Assembly: GCF_000013205.1 (NCBI RefSeq)
Contig: NC_007775.1
Span: forward strand, 434,001 to 498,000
Reading direction: 5' to 3'
Source of the DNA: Synechococcus sp. JA-3-3Ab
GTDB taxonomy: Bacteria; Cyanobacteriota; Cyanobacteriia; Thermostichales; Thermostichaceae
Length of the DNA: 64,000 nucleotides
Below, in pieces: positions 1-10,838 of this stretch. Under the pieces are notes generated by a model. It saw only the letters and a list, made by a program, of their open reading frames with translations, had not been told where the DNA came from and made no database searches. The position numbers and the translations under genes are program-made. The number at the start of each line of letters is the position of its first letter. Positions within the stretch are counted from its first letter, which is position 1.

Positions 1-1
1 G

Positions 2-304
2 CCGGCAGCCCATGGGGGCAACCGCACCGGGCGGGTGTTTACGGGGGATCCCAGCGGGGATTGGCTATTTCGCGCTCTGCGCCGGGCCAGGTTTGCCAAT
101 CAACCCATCTCTCTGCACCGGGAAGATGGCCTGCAATTGCGGGATTGCTACATCTCAGCCGTGATGCGCTGCGCGCCGCCGCAGAACCGCCCCACCGCCG
201 CAGAAGCCAAGACCTGCCTGGGCTATCTGAGACAAGAGCTGGAGCTGTTGACCCAGGTGCGGGTCATCTTGGCGTTGGACCATAACCACATGCCATGGCC
301 ATGA
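2..304 (+). pseudogene. Family 5 uracil-DNA glycosylase, 3'-truncated (5' end outside window)
   Basis: The frame is open from the window edge and begins with the family-5 (UDGb) uracil-binding motif PAAHGGNRTGRVFTGD. The family's NxYISAVxRCAPPxNxPT block follows around residues 50-65. Enzymes of this family remove uracil from DNA in base-excision repair and are normally a little over 200 residues. Here the frame runs out about 100 residues after the first motif with an unrelated tail (DHNHMPWP). The C-terminal His-Pro-Ser active-site motif is absent, and only 32 bases separate the stop from the end of the convergent tenA. I read this as a gene whose 3' third was lost. A window-external start and a sequencing frameshift cannot be excluded. 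Confidence 0.7.
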
Positions 305-336
305 CGACCTTGCTGAGCCGCCAGGCCCGGCGGGGA

Positions 337-996
337 TCAGGCGGGCTGCCAGGTTTCCAGGCGGTAGGCGCTGTCCCAGAACAGCCATTCCAGGCGAGAG
401 GCGGTGACAAAAGCAGCCGTCATCTTCTCCCGCGTCGCCGCTGTGGTCTGCGTAGCCAAGGAGTCGGTGATGTCCAGGGCCTGTTGCACCACCTGGGCAA
501 ATTCTTCCCCGGCATAGGTGTCGATCCATTGTTGATAAGGATTGTTGGGCTTGGCGGTGCGGTAAATGGCGGATCCCACCTCACGGTAAATCCAGAAGCA
601 GGGCAGCACAGCGGCCATGGCCACCTCGTAGGGATCCAAGGCAGCCGCAGCCAATAGAAAACGGGTGTAGGCGAAGCAGGCAGGAGCGTAGGTTGTCTCC
701 GGCTGGATGTCGTAGAGGCGAAAGTAACTCTCGTGCAGGCTGCGCTCGGCCACAATGGCCCCCAGGGCAAAGTTCAAGAAACTCACCACCCGCTCAGCCC
801 CCTCGGAACGGGCCCCGATCAAGGCAAGGGCGCGGGCAAAATCGGTGAGATAAAGAGCATCCTGCTGCAGATAGAACTGAAAGCGCTGCCGCGAGAGGCT
901 GCCTGCGGCCAGCTCTTGGTTAAAGGGGTGATCCAAGATCTGTTGGTAGATGGGCTCGATCGTCTGCCAGAGGTGGGCGGTAAAAGATTGAGACAT
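337..996 (-). CDS. tenA: TenA family thiaminase II / aminopyrimidine aminohydrolase
   Basis: The 219-residue product is standard TenA length and is all-helical. TenA hydrolyses aminomethyl-pyrimidine breakdown products of thiamin, or thiamin itself, to salvage the HMP moiety in the cytoplasm. The catalytic Cys is visible at residue 133 in LPCFWIYREVG, with Asp46 in QQDALYL and the C-terminal Glu203 in RLEWLFWDSAY. It is transcribed alone, convergent with the broken uracil-DNA glycosylase fragment. The 207-bp upstream gap shows no convincing TPP riboswitch. Family assignment is firm; whether the substrate is thiamin or a degradation product cannot be read from sequence. Confidence 0.93.
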   Translation of the reverse strand: MSQSFTAHLWQTIEPIYQQILDHPFNQELAAGSLSRQRFQFYLQQDALYLTDFARALALIGARSEGAERVVSFLNFALGAIVAERSLHESYFRLYDIQPETTYAPACFAYTRFLLAAAALDPYEVAMAAVLPCFWIYREVGSAIYRTAKPNNPYQQWIDTYAGEEFAQVVQQALDITDSLATQTTAATREKMTAAFVTASRLEWLFWDSAYRLETWQPA

Positions 997-1122
997 GGTG
1001 GCTCTCTCGCGGCGTTTCTGGGGTTCTTTTCAACTGATTGAGATCTCTGGGTGTGGGGGAAACTCTTTGGGTGCCCTGTGGCCGGAAAGTTGGACGTGAG
1101 TATCTCGATTCCAGATCCCTAC

Positions 1123-1138
1123 CCCCGCTAGGGCGGGG
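1123..1138. terminator. GC-rich stem-loop between tenA and aar
   Basis: Six-base arms CCCCGC and GCGGGG face each other across a four-base loop. It lies about 65 bases beyond the aar stop on the minus strand, so it could end aar transcription. There is no U-run, so intrinsic termination is uncertain. Confidence 0.35.
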
Positions 1139-1203
1139 ATCTCCTTGTCTCAGATTGCCCCTCCTCTCAGTTACCGCTTTTCAGGGGGTCAGCCCAGCTA
1201 AAC

Positions 1204-2229
1204 CTAGGCTTCGGGCATAAGGGGACGGAAGCCGTGCTTGCGGGACAGTTGCCCGATTAAATCCAGCTTTTCTAGGGTGATCAAGTTGCGGCCCCAACTA
1301 AAATTGGTGTACAGGCCCTCGAACTCCAGGAGCATCGCCTCGGCAAAGCAGGCGAAGAGCTGGCGGGCCGGGTTGGCCACATTCAAAAATTGCATAATAT
1401 TCCACTCGATATCGAGAGAGTGTTCCACCATGCCGCCGTCGATCACGTACAGCCCCTTGCGCTGCAACTTGGAGGCGATGTTTTTCGGGTAGCCACCGTC
1501 GATGATCACGCAGGGATCCGGAAGCACCTGAGGATCGAGGGTCACTCCTTGGCTCATGCTGGCCACCCAGACGATGAAATCGGCGCGGGGCAAGGCCTCT
1601 TCCAAGGAACAGACCTCCCCTTTTTTAAGTTTGGCCTGCAGCTCTTCCAGGCGTCGCCGCTCGCGGGCTATCAACAGCAATTTGGCCGGGGAAGTGTGGG
1701 CTACCAACCACTGGCAGATGGCACTACCGATATCGCCGGTGGCCCCCACCACGGCAACTGTGGCAGCTGCCAAATCCATGGCGTAGCGCTGGGCCGCCGC
1801 CTGCAATTGCTGACAGATGATATAGGCCGTGTGGGTGTTGCCGGTGGTAAAACGCCGAATTTCCAGGTCGATGTTGCGCACCCGCCTGAGGGTGTCGAGG
1901 CGAAAATTCTCGAAAATAATGCTGCTAAATCCTCCCAGGGTGGTGATGTTCAAGCCGCGCCGCTGCGCCAAGGCCATCGCATTCAAAATCTTGCGACAGG
2001 CCGCCTTCACCCGTCCCCCCGCCAGCATTTCCGGCAGGAAACAGGATTCGACGTACTGGCCATAGATTTTTTGGCCCGTGATGCTGGTCACCACGATCTC
2101 GTCCACCACCTGAGGCGGAGCCATGCACCAAAATTCCAGGTCGCTCTCCGCATATTCGGAATACCCCAGCTTATCTGCCACCCGTTTTGCGTGGGCCAGG
2201 CTGGTCAGGTGCCCGATCAGGCCGAACAT
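1204..2229 (-). CDS. aar: Long-chain acyl-ACP reductase (fatty aldehyde forming)
   Basis: The 341-residue protein matches cyanobacterial acyl-ACP reductase, which reduces fatty acyl-ACP with NADPH to a fatty aldehyde, the first step of alkane synthesis. It opens with the typical [15 protein letters not shown] Rossmann glycine motif ([13 protein letters not shown]) lies at residues 158-170. The thioester-forming Cys sits at residue 294 in LFACFAEAM, the position known for the family. It lies 133 bp downstream of ado on the same strand, the conserved ado-aar order, so the two probably share a transcript. ATG start at 2229, as in homologues. Confidence 0.97.
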   Translation of the reverse strand: MFGLIGHLTSLAHAKRVADKLGYSEYAESDLEFWCMAPPQVVDEIVVTSITGQKIYGQYVESCFLPEMLAGGRVKAACRKILNAMALAQRRGLNITTLGGFSSIIFENFRLDTLRRVRNIDLEIRRFTTGNTHTAYIICQQLQAAAQRYAMDLAAATVAVVGATGDIGSAICQWLVAHTSPAKLLLIARERRRLEELQAKLKKGEVCSLEEALPRADFIVWVASMSQGVTLDPQVLPDPCVIIDGGYPKNIASKLQRKGLYVIDGGMVEHSLDIEWNIMQFLNVANPARQLFACFAEAMLLEFEGLYTNFSWGRNLITLEKLDLIGQLSRKHGFRPLMPEA

Positions 2230-2362
2230 AGATGCTCACTCACTTCGATACTTAACTTTATGAGCTCCATCCGGATCCCATCAAAACATGTCCGCACCCA
2301 GAGAGGGTAGGGAGCGTTCCAGCCAGGCCGGAAAACCAATCGGCAGGCAGAGTTGAGTTGCG

Positions 2363-3094
2363 TCAGGCGGCCCGCAGACCCTGGGCCGAGAGGCGCATTA
2401 CCTCGCGGGTGTTGAAGCCGATGCTGGCCAGGGCCTCGCCGTAGGCGATCATGAAGTCTTCTACAATGGCCTCGCGATCCATGTAAATGGCTTCCACATC
2501 CGCCTCTACCTGCTGCAGCATCTGCCGAACTAGAGGCAGATTTTGGGCGTTGGCTGCTTCGATCTGGGCTTTAACCTCGGCAAAGTGCTCGCCCAGCCAG
2601 CGCTCCCCAAAATTGAGGTGCAGATACTCGTCCTTAACTACCCCCTCGGTGATCTTGCGGGCAAAGTCATCGGCAACCGGGATGTAGATGTTGTAGGCGG
2701 CAATGGCAAAGCACTCGATGATCAAAGACTGAATGACAAAACAGGAGACCAGATCCCCTGCCGCTGCGGCGCTTTGGAAATTGTCCCGCAAGGGCGCGAA
2801 AAAGGCGCGGGCAAACTCCACATCGGGTTCCACCTGCAGGTTTTTGCCGCAGGCCTGGAAGCCTTTCATGTGGCGCAATTCCATCTTGGCCAGCTTGCGC
2901 AGCTCCTCTGCAGCTTCCGGCAGCATTTCGGCCAGCTTGAGGTAGTTGTCGTGGGCTTCTTGTTCGCCTTCGATAACAATACCGTTGATGCGGGAGTAGG
3001 CCTGCCGATACCTTGGGCTGCTGTAGTCTAGGGCAGTGCCGCCCCCATCAGTGGGGGACGGGGGGGTGTTGGGCAGGACGTTCGCTGGGGCCAT
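2363..3094 (-). CDS. ado: Aldehyde-deformylating oxygenase (alkane synthase)
   Basis: A ferritin-like di-iron oxygenase that turns the fatty aldehyde made by Aar into an alkane or alkene plus formate. Iron ligands are visible as a Glu in [13 protein letters not shown]72/H75 in [10 protein letters not shown]127 in [11 protein letters not shown], and E156/H159 in [12 protein letters not shown] start it at the ATG at 3094, giving 243 residues. This ATG has an AAGGAGA ribosome site at 3104-3110. The open frame extends 26 codons further up without family similarity. It has a Pro-rich 20-residue N-terminal extension before the conserved core. It sits directly upstream of aar on the same strand. Confidence 0.97.
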   Translation of the reverse strand: MAPANVLPNTPPSPTDGGGTALDYSSPRYRQAYSRINGIVIEGEQEAHDNYLKLAEMLPEAAEELRKLAKMELRHMKGFQACGKNLQVEPDVEFARAFFAPLRDNFQSAAAAGDLVSCFVIQSLIIECFAIAAYNIYIPVADDFARKITEGVVKDEYLHLNFGERWLGEHFAEVKAQIEAANAQNLPLVRQMLQQVEADVEAIYMDREAIVEDFMIAYGEALASIGFNTREVMRLSAQGLRAA

Positions 3095-3289
3095 ACTCGT
3101 GCATCTCCTTTTGTAGTTGTAGATTGTTGTGAACCGCTTCGCCGGCCCTTCAACAATCCTGGCGCTTGCCACTAAATTGTTCCTCTACTCAGAATAGCCT
3201 CAGGTGGTGCGGAATTCATCGGATCCCTTTTGCCCAGGGAGGCAAGCCTGTTAGGGTGAGTGCTCAGGTGCCGTTGAGGAGCCGGGGGT

Positions 3290-3601
3290 ATGTCTGCTCT
3301 TGGGGAGGGCCTGAATCAGCTGCGCCAGTTGCTGGTGGATCTGGAGGAACAATCCCTCGATCAGCCGATTGGCAGCGCCGAGGAGGTGTTGCAGGCAATC
3401 GAGATGGCGACGGCTTTTGAGCTGTTCGAGGCGGAAAGCAGCCGTTTGCTGCTGCAGATTGTGGCCAATCTCTGGGATCGGGTACGCCAGCACGATCTGT
3501 CGGCGCAGGAGATCGAGGCGGTGGCAGAGAAGCTGCGGGCGGTGGGCTATACCGATGCCGAGATCCAGGAGATCTTGGATCTGGAGCCTCAGGACAACTA
3601 G
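3290..3601 (+). CDS. Hypothetical protein, small and acidic
   Basis: A 103-residue, predicted all-helical, acidic protein rich in Glu, Leu and Gln. It has no signal peptide, membrane segment or cysteine. I do not recognise a family. Codon-position bias and base composition match the neighbouring genes, and a GAGGAG-like site precedes the ATG. It runs convergently into the pentapeptide-repeat gene with a 7-bp gap. The C-terminal part (LSAQEIEAVAEKLRAVGYTDAEIQEIL) looks like a helical-hairpin or UBA-like fold, but this is only an impression. Confidence 0.6.
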   Translation: MSALGEGLNQLRQLLVDLEEQSLDQPIGSAEEVLQAIEMATAFELFEAESSRLLLQIVANLWDRVRQHDLSAQEIEAVAEKLRAVGYTDAEIQEILDLEPQDN

Positions 3602-3608
3602 CCGCAGG

Positions 3609-4103
3609 CTAGGCGGAAACCATGCCCAACTCGGCGGGAACGACATCTGCTTCTAGGTGAGTGGCCGTGTCGTAACAGGCTCCCCGCAGGTTGGCAAGCT
3701 TGAGTTTACAGCCGCTGAGGTTGGCCCCTTTCAGGTTGGCGCCGCTGAGGTTGGCCCCCGCCAGGTCTGCCTGGCTGAGATCGGCACCACTCAGGTCGGC
3801 TGCGGTCAGGTTGGCGCCGCGCAGGTTGGCCCCTTGCAATCGAGATCCCTGCAATTTGGCCTTTTCTAGATTGGCCAGGCGCAGGTTGGATCCCTGCAGA
3901 TCGGCTTGGCTGAGGTCGGCGCCGCTCAAGTAGGCCCGCTCCAGGTTGGCAGCGGCCAGTTTGGCCTGCTGGAGGGTTGCTCCGCCCAGGTCGATCCCGG
4001 CCAAGTCGGCACCGGCCAGGTCAGCTTCGGCCAATTGGCTGTTGCTGAAGTCCCGCTCGCCGCTGCCATAGCGCTGCAACAGTTCCGCTGCGGTTTCGAC
4101 CAT
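3609..4103 (-). CDS. Pentapeptide-repeat protein
   Basis: The 164-residue protein is almost wholly A(D/N)Lxx pentapeptides (ADLAGADLAG, ANLRGANLTA and similar) from about residue 25 to 140, which form a right-handed quadrilateral beta-helix. There is no signal peptide, so a cytosolic location is likely. Such proteins are abundant in cyanobacteria and mostly of unknown role; some mimic DNA and bind gyrase, but nothing here points to that. N-terminal residues 1-25 are a short helical cap (AAELLQRYGSGERDFSN) shared with the second pentapeptide protein of this window at 59284-59661, which has DYAAGRRDFQ at the same place. Confidence 0.88.
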   Translation of the reverse strand: MVETAAELLQRYGSGERDFSNSQLAEADLAGADLAGIDLGGATLQQAKLAAANLERAYLSGADLSQADLQGSNLRLANLEKAKLQGSRLQGANLRGANLTAADLSGADLSQADLAGANLSGANLKGANLSGCKLKLANLRGACYDTATHLEADVVPAELGMVSA

Positions 4104-4297
4104 TGCTTTTCCCCATCCTAGACAAGTCGGATCCTACCGAGGAACAGGGTTGCCGCCAAGGGCGCACATCCTCCAGGCGGCGCCTATCAGCCATGCCTCC
4201 AGATCCGAACATCTGCCAAGGCCATCAGCCCTCTTGCCTGCGAGAGCGCGCTAGGATGGGCGCAACGCCCTTTTCTCTGGATCCCATTTGTTCTGTT

Positions 4298-4606
4298 ATG
4301 AGCTTGCCCCGCGTGCCCCGCTCCCGGCCCCGCCCAAAGTTACGCTCGATCCCTCGCCGCAAAACCGAATCGGCTCTCTATGCCGAGATGCAGCAGCTCA
4401 CTGTGGAAAAGCAGCGGCTCAACCAGGAATTGGAGTTCATTCAGGAACGGCAAGGGCAAATTCAAGCAAGGCTCCGGGAAATCGAACAAGCGCTACAGCG
4501 TTTTCAGCAGGAGGCAGAGAGCTTTCGGGATCCCGCCGCTGCTCGAGAACCGGGCACTGGCCGCTTCTCCTCCTCCCGTTTCCCGCCGATGACCTTTGAG
4601 TACTGA
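4298..4606 (+). CDS. Coiled-coil protein resembling gas-vesicle protein GvpV
   Basis: I start it at the ATG at 4298, giving 102 residues. An Arg/Pro-rich N-terminus (RSRPRPKLRSIPRRKTES) is followed by a coiled coil at about residues 30-75 with the pattern YxEMxxLxxEKxRLxxELexIxxRxxQI. This pattern resembles cyanobacterial GvpV-type proteins. No other gas-vesicle gene is in the window. It may therefore be a stand-alone paralogue with another role. It lies between the divergent pentapeptide gene and atpB. The open frame extends upstream to 4103, but that part is low-complexity and not conserved-looking. Confidence 0.6.
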   Translation: MSLPRVPRSRPRPKLRSIPRRKTESALYAEMQQLTVEKQRLNQELEFIQERQGQIQARLREIEQALQRFQQEAESFRDPAAAREPGTGRFSSSRFPPMTFEY

Positions 4607-6414
<1,808 letters not shown>

Positions 6415-6424
6415 TCCCTCACCC

Positions 6425-7165
<741 letters not shown>

Positions 7166-7168
7166 GCT

Positions 7169-8080
7169 CTAGGATTCTGTCTCGTCGTCGCTTGCCGGAG
7201 GGGCCAGGGAGGGAGGGGGCTCCAGTTGTAAGCAGAGATCGTAAAGGCGGCGCCGCGTCCACAGGGGGGATCCCTGGAAGCGCCGGGCCAGTTGGCGGCT
7301 GGCAGCGGAGCGGGGAAGGCCCTCGGCCAGCAGGCGGGCCAGCTCCTGGCGAACTTCCGCTTCCGAGGGGGAGGTTTCTTCGCCCTTTTCGGAGGCAGGC
7401 CGCCCCTCTAGAACAAGGGTGAACTCCCCCCGCAGCGGCTGGGCGGCGCAGTGCTCCAGAGCGGCGGCCAGGGATCCCCGCCAGAAGGACTCGTGCAGCT
7501 TGGTCAGCTCGCGGGCCAGCACGATCTGCCGCCGGGGGCCGCAGTGAGCCAGGAGATCTTGCAGGGTTTGCTGCAGGCGATGGGGGGCTTCGTAGAGAAC
7601 GACGGTGCGCTCTTCTTGGGCCAGTTGTTGCAGACGGGCTTGTCGTTGGCTGGCTTTGAGCGGCAAAAACCCCTCGAAGACAAACCGCCCTGTGGCCAGC
7701 CCAGAAGCAGCCAAAGCGGCCACTGCCGCTACCGGGCCAGGCACCGGGATCACCGGGATCCCAGCTTGGATACAGGCGCGCACCAGTTCCTCTCCTGGAT
7801 CGGAGATGGCGGGTGTGCCGGCATCGCTGATTAGGGCCACCGACTGCCCTGCCGCCAGATACTTGAGGATTTGCGGGATGCGCTGGGCGGCGTTGTGCTC
7901 GTGGTAGCTGATGAGGCGGGCGGAGATCTGAAAGTGTTTAAGAAGCTGGCCGGAGTGGCGGGTGTCTTCTGCCGCCACCCAGTCCACTTCCCGTAGGACT
8001 CGCAGCGCCCGCAGGGTAATGTCTTCGCGGTTGCCGATAGGGGTGGCCACCAAGTAGAGGCTGGCGGTGGGGCGCTCCAT
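7169..8080 (-). CDS. rsmI: 16S rRNA (cytidine-1402-2'-O)-methyltransferase
   Basis: RsmI methylates the ribose of C1402 in the decoding centre of 16S rRNA using SAM. The 303-residue protein carries the family blocks LVATPIGNREDITLRAL near the N-terminus, SDAGTPAISDPGEELV near residue 85, and LYEAPHRL in the middle. It is the upstream member of a two-gene unit with the response regulator (3-bp gap). The Rrf2 gene diverges about 90 bp upstream. Confidence 0.95.
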   Translation of the reverse strand: MERPTASLYLVATPIGNREDITLRALRVLREVDWVAAEDTRHSGQLLKHFQISARLISYHEHNAAQRIPQILKYLAAGQSVALISDAGTPAISDPGEELVRACIQAGIPVIPVPGPVAAVAALAASGLATGRFVFEGFLPLKASQRQARLQQLAQEERTVVLYEAPHRLQQTLQDLLAHCGPRRQIVLARELTKLHESFWRGSLAAALEHCAAQPLRGEFTLVLEGRPASEKGEETSPSEAEVRQELARLLAEGLPRSAASRQLARRFQGSPLWTRRRLYDLCLQLEPPPSLAPPASDDETES

Positions 8081-8168
8081 CTCGACAAGGCCAGAGCTAA
8101 GCGGGTACTGCTTTCCAGGTTAAGGGATCCCTGTGGCAGGATCGGGGAAGATTGGCGGGAGAAAGCAG

Positions 8169-8621
8169 GTGCGCCTGACCACGCGAGCTACCTATAGCAT
8201 CCGGGCTTTGCTGGATCTGGCGATGCTTGGCCAGGTGGCCTCGGTGCGGGCCATTGCCGAGCGACAGCAGATCCCGGCCCCCTATCTGGAAAAGCTGTTG
8301 ATCGAGCTGCGCCAGGCTGGCTTGGTCTGTTCGCAGCGCGGGGCGCAGGGGGGCTACCGGCTGGCACGGGCACCGCGGCGGATCCCAATTAGCGCCATTT
8401 TGGCGGCGGTGGGAGAATCTCTGGATCCTCTCCCGGCTGAGAGGGCAGGGGCTCAGCAGGAAGGCTCTGCGGATGGGCTGGACTGGGTAACGGAGGCCCT
8501 CTGGCGGCGGATCGCCCAGCGGGTGGAGCAGGTGTTGGAGGAAACAACTCTGGAAGATCTCTACTTCGACGCCCGCAGTTGGCAGGCAGCCCAAAGTCAG
8601 GGGGGAGGGTTTGTGGTCTGA
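8169..8621 (+). CDS. Rrf2-family transcriptional regulator lacking Fe-S cysteines
   Basis: A 150-residue Rrf2-type winged-helix protein. The DNA-binding block (TTRATYSIRALLDLA ... IPAPYLEKLLIELRQAGLV ... RGAQGGYRLAR) occupies the first 70 residues. I use the GTG at 8169 because it has a GGGAGA site six bases upstream; a GTG at 8133 would add 12 residues. The usual three-Cys iron-sulfur ligand set of IscR/NsrR is missing: the only Cys is in the wing. If it senses anything, it is probably not through a cluster. It overlaps the start of cobD. Confidence 0.85.
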   Translation: MRLTTRATYSIRALLDLAMLGQVASVRAIAERQQIPAPYLEKLLIELRQAGLVCSQRGAQGGYRLARAPRRIPISAILAAVGESLDPLPAERAGAQQEGSADGLDWVTEALWRRIAQRVEQVLEETTLEDLYFDARSWQAAQSQGGGFVV

Positions 8622-9633
8622 TCGCGCCTGCGGGAGGGAGACCTTGCTGTTTTTTCCGAGTCAGCCAGCCGCTCCCCTGGTGCTGGCGACGGCTTTGGGT
8701 CTGGATTACTGGTTGGCAGATCCCTGGGGGTGGCCCCATCCGGTGCGGGTGATGGGGGCGGTCATCGCCTGGGGCCAGAGTTGCATTCTCAGGCGCTGCC
8801 CAACGCCGGCGGCCCAGCGCTGGGGCGGGGCAGCTCTCACCCTGGCGCTGCTGGCGGGATCCTACGCGGCAGGCTGGGGGCTGATCGCCGTTGCCCAGGC
8901 TCTCCATCCCTGGGCAGGGATCCTGATGCAGATCATCCTGATGGCCAGTTGCCTAGGGGGGCGCAGCCTGCGCTTTGCCGCCTTGGAGGTGTTGGATCCC
9001 TTGGAAAAGGGGGATCTGCCGCAGGCCCGCCAGCGCCTAAGCCGCTACGTGGGCCGGGATACGGAGCACCTGACGGAGGCGGAGATCTTGCGAGCGGTGG
9101 TCGAGACGGTAGCCGAGAATACCCCCGACGGGGCGACGGCCCCTTTGTTCTATGCCTTTTTGGGAGGGGCGCCCTTGGCTTTGGCCTACAAGGCCAGCAG
9201 CACGCTTGATTCGATGGTGGGCTACCGCCATGCCCCCTTCACCTACCTGGGCACGGTGCCGGCCCGCTGTGAGGATGGGCTGACCTGGCTGCCCTGTCGC
9301 CTGACGGTGCTGACCCTGGCCCTGCTCAGCGGGGATCCCTGGGGATTTTGGCAGCGCTGTCGCCGCGACGGGCGGGCGGATCCCAGCCCCAATTCGGGGT
9401 GGAGCGAGGCGGCCTTTGCCTGGCGGCTGCAGATCCAGTTGGGAGGCACCAATTTCTATCGCGGCATCCCCAAAGAGAAGCCCAAGGTGGGGATCCCGGC
9501 TCGTCCCTTGAGCCCCCAGGTGGTGCGGGAGAGTCTGGGGCTGCTGAGGCAGGTTCTGGGGGTGTGGGGAAGTTGGATGGTGGGAGTAACTCTAGTTCTC
9601 AACTCTCCTCTCCCTCTAGGAGAGGGGTTGTAA
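8611..9633 (+). CDS. cobD: Adenosylcobinamide-phosphate synthase
   Basis: CobD/CbiB is the membrane enzyme that joins the aminopropanol arm to adenosylcobyric acid in cobalamin synthesis. The 340-residue protein shows the family signatures LDYWLADPWGWPHPVRVMG, VVETVAENTPDGATAPLFYAFLGG and KASSTLDSMVGY, plus several hydrophobic segments. The TTG at 8611 overlaps the rrf2 stop. A TTG at 8644 with GGGAGGGAG just upstream is an equally good start. The C-terminus reads into a dispersed repeat (SPLPLGEGL), so the natural end may have been extended by repeat insertion. Confidence 0.93.
   Translation: MWSDRACGRETLLFFPSQPAAPLVLATALGLDYWLADPWGWPHPVRVMGAVIAWGQSCILRRCPTPAAQRWGGAALTLALLAGSYAAGWGLIAVAQALHPWAGILMQIILMASCLGGRSLRFAALEVLDPLEKGDLPQARQRLSRYVGRDTEHLTEAEILRAVVETVAENTPDGATAPLFYAFLGGAPLALAYKASSTLDSMVGYRHAPFTYLGTVPARCEDGLTWLPCRLTVLTLALLSGDPWGFWQRCRRDGRADPSPNSGWSEAAFAWRLQIQLGGTNFYRGIPKEKPKVGIPARPLSPQVVRESLGLLRQVLGVWGSWMVGVTLVLNSPLPLGEGL
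9601..9631. repeat. Dispersed CTCTCC/GGAGAGG repeat, copy 2
   Basis: A shorter copy of the hairpin-forming repeat (CTCTCCCTCTAGGAGAGG). It encodes the last residues of CobD and overlaps its stop codon region. Confidence 0.55.
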
Positions 9634-9915
9634 ACTACTCCAGACTAAAGTCAGGAGCTTTTAGTAGCCCTGCAGTCGGCAAACCGACCGCGGACCTCTG
9701 GGCTGGTTTACAGCAGCCCCAATCGACCGTTCCCAGTGCCTTAAAAGCCGTTTCTGGTGCCCGCAACACTAGGATAATTCAGAAGCAGCTAAAGCTGCCT
9801 AAGCCGAACAGAGGCAGAAAAGGCGAGGTCTTGCAGTCAAAACTGAACGGTCTGGAGCGTCGCATGCGCATGGGAAGGAGCTCCGGGATCCAAGGGCTTT
9901 TAATCTTAACGGGTG
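9634..9915. other. Intergenic region, possible eroded insertion-sequence tail
   Basis: This is 282 bp without a believable gene. The phrase ACTAAAGTCAGGAGC and a short plus-strand frame ending KLPKPNRGRKGEVLQ give a faint impression of the degraded end of a TnpB-type transposase gene. No motif confirms it. Confidence 0.2.
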
Positions 9916-10200
9916 CTAGCTCAGCGCCCAGCGCTGCAGGGCAATGCCGAGGAGCAGGCCCAGGCCGCCAAAACGCAGCACCTGCCAAAAGGTGGCAGGA
10001 ACGGGGTTAAACACTTCCAACAGGTAGGCTTGCAGACGTTGTTCCAATTGGCTGACTTCCGCCTGGATTTCAGCCCAGTGTTCGGGGGAGAGCTGGGATA
10101 GGCGCTCCAGCTCGCGCAGGTCGGCCAGCCGCGCTTGCAAGATCTCGAGCTTGGCTTGCAGAGCCTCAAGGGAATCGGGGGAATCGGGAGGAGCGGTCAC
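9916..10200 (-). CDS. Small coiled-coil membrane protein
   Basis: A 94-residue protein of unrecognised family. Residues 10-65 are a Leu/Glu-rich coiled coil (LEALQAKLEILQARLADLRELERL and onwards). The last 25 residues form one hydrophobic segment (VLRFGGLGLLLGIALQRW), suggesting a C-terminal tail anchor. The GTG start overlaps the stop of the upstream thioredoxin-like gene by four bases (GTGA), a mark of translational coupling. A role beside that exported protein, perhaps at the thylakoid, is an inference. Confidence 0.7.
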   Translation of the reverse strand: MTAPPDSPDSLEALQAKLEILQARLADLRELERLSQLSPEHWAEIQAEVSQLEQRLQAYLLEVFNPVPATFWQVLRFGGLGLLLGIALQRWALS

Positions 10201-10757
10201 GGCTGCGCCTCGGCTGGGGGGGCGGGGGAACGGGATCCGGCAAACCCGGTTTGGATCTCGTTGAAGGGTTTGGCTTGGATCACCCCTGGGGGGACGGGAT
10301 CCAACTGGAAGAGGGCGCGAATGGCGTTTTCCACTTCGGTGATGGGGCGGTTGCCAATGGATTGGTAGACGAGGTTGCCCTGGGAGTCAAAAAGCAGGGT
10401 CTGGGGGACTTGGCCGCTGTAGTATTGGCCACGCTCATCCCCAGGCAGGAGGGAATCGACAGAATAAGGAATGAAATAGACTCCCCAGCCATAGCGAACT
10501 TGCAGGTTGGCCAGGGTGGCTGCGTATTTTTTGCAGTCGCTGCTGTCGTCGATGTAGTACACCAGCAGGGCCGGGATCCCTTGTTCTTTGGCCTGTTTCA
10601 GGGAGACACGAGGGGGGATCATGCCGCCGTTGGAGCCATAGAGGGCAAAGATGTTGCCGTCGTAGCGGTCGTCGTTGAGGAGAGCATGGGCAGGCGGAGA
10701 CAACCAGCCCATTAACACGACCCACAAAGCTACCAGGAGAAGACGCAGCCACAGCAT
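10197..10757 (-). CDS. Exported thioredoxin-like protein, possible photosystem I accumulation factor
   Basis: The 186-residue protein has a clear N-terminal signal segment (LWLRLLLVALWVVLMGWLSPPAHA) with an AHA-type cleavage site near residue 25. A thioredoxin-fold domain follows (ALLVYYIDDSSDCKKYAATL ... VPQTLLFDSQGNLVYQSIG). The active-site CxxC is reduced to a single Cys (DSSDCKK), so it is unlikely to be a disulfide oxidoreductase. It resembles a conserved cyanobacterial family annotated as a thylakoid photosystem I accumulation factor, a recollection rather than a computed match. It is translationally coupled to the small tail-anchored gene downstream. Confidence 0.78.
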   Translation of the reverse strand: MLWLRLLLVALWVVLMGWLSPPAHALLNDDRYDGNIFALYGSNGGMIPPRVSLKQAKEQGIPALLVYYIDDSSDCKKYAATLANLQVRYGWGVYFIPYSVDSLLPGDERGQYYSGQVPQTLLFDSQGNLVYQSIGNRPITEVENAIRALFQLDPVPPGVIQAKPFNEIQTGFAGSRSPAPPAEAQP

Positions 10758-10838
10758 GATTCAAAACAGCATGATCCAGGGAGGATTGTCGGGCAGAGGG
10801 GAGGCTCTCTCATTGTGCCATTTTGCCCCGGTTCAGTC

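Noticed and set aside
997..1203. TPP riboswitch before tenA
   Set aside because: CTGAGA words occur but not with the surrounding thi-box arrangement, and they are nearer the aar end.
1390..2310. Plus-strand open frame opposite aar
   Set aside because: Shadow of the strongly supported acyl-ACP reductase gene.
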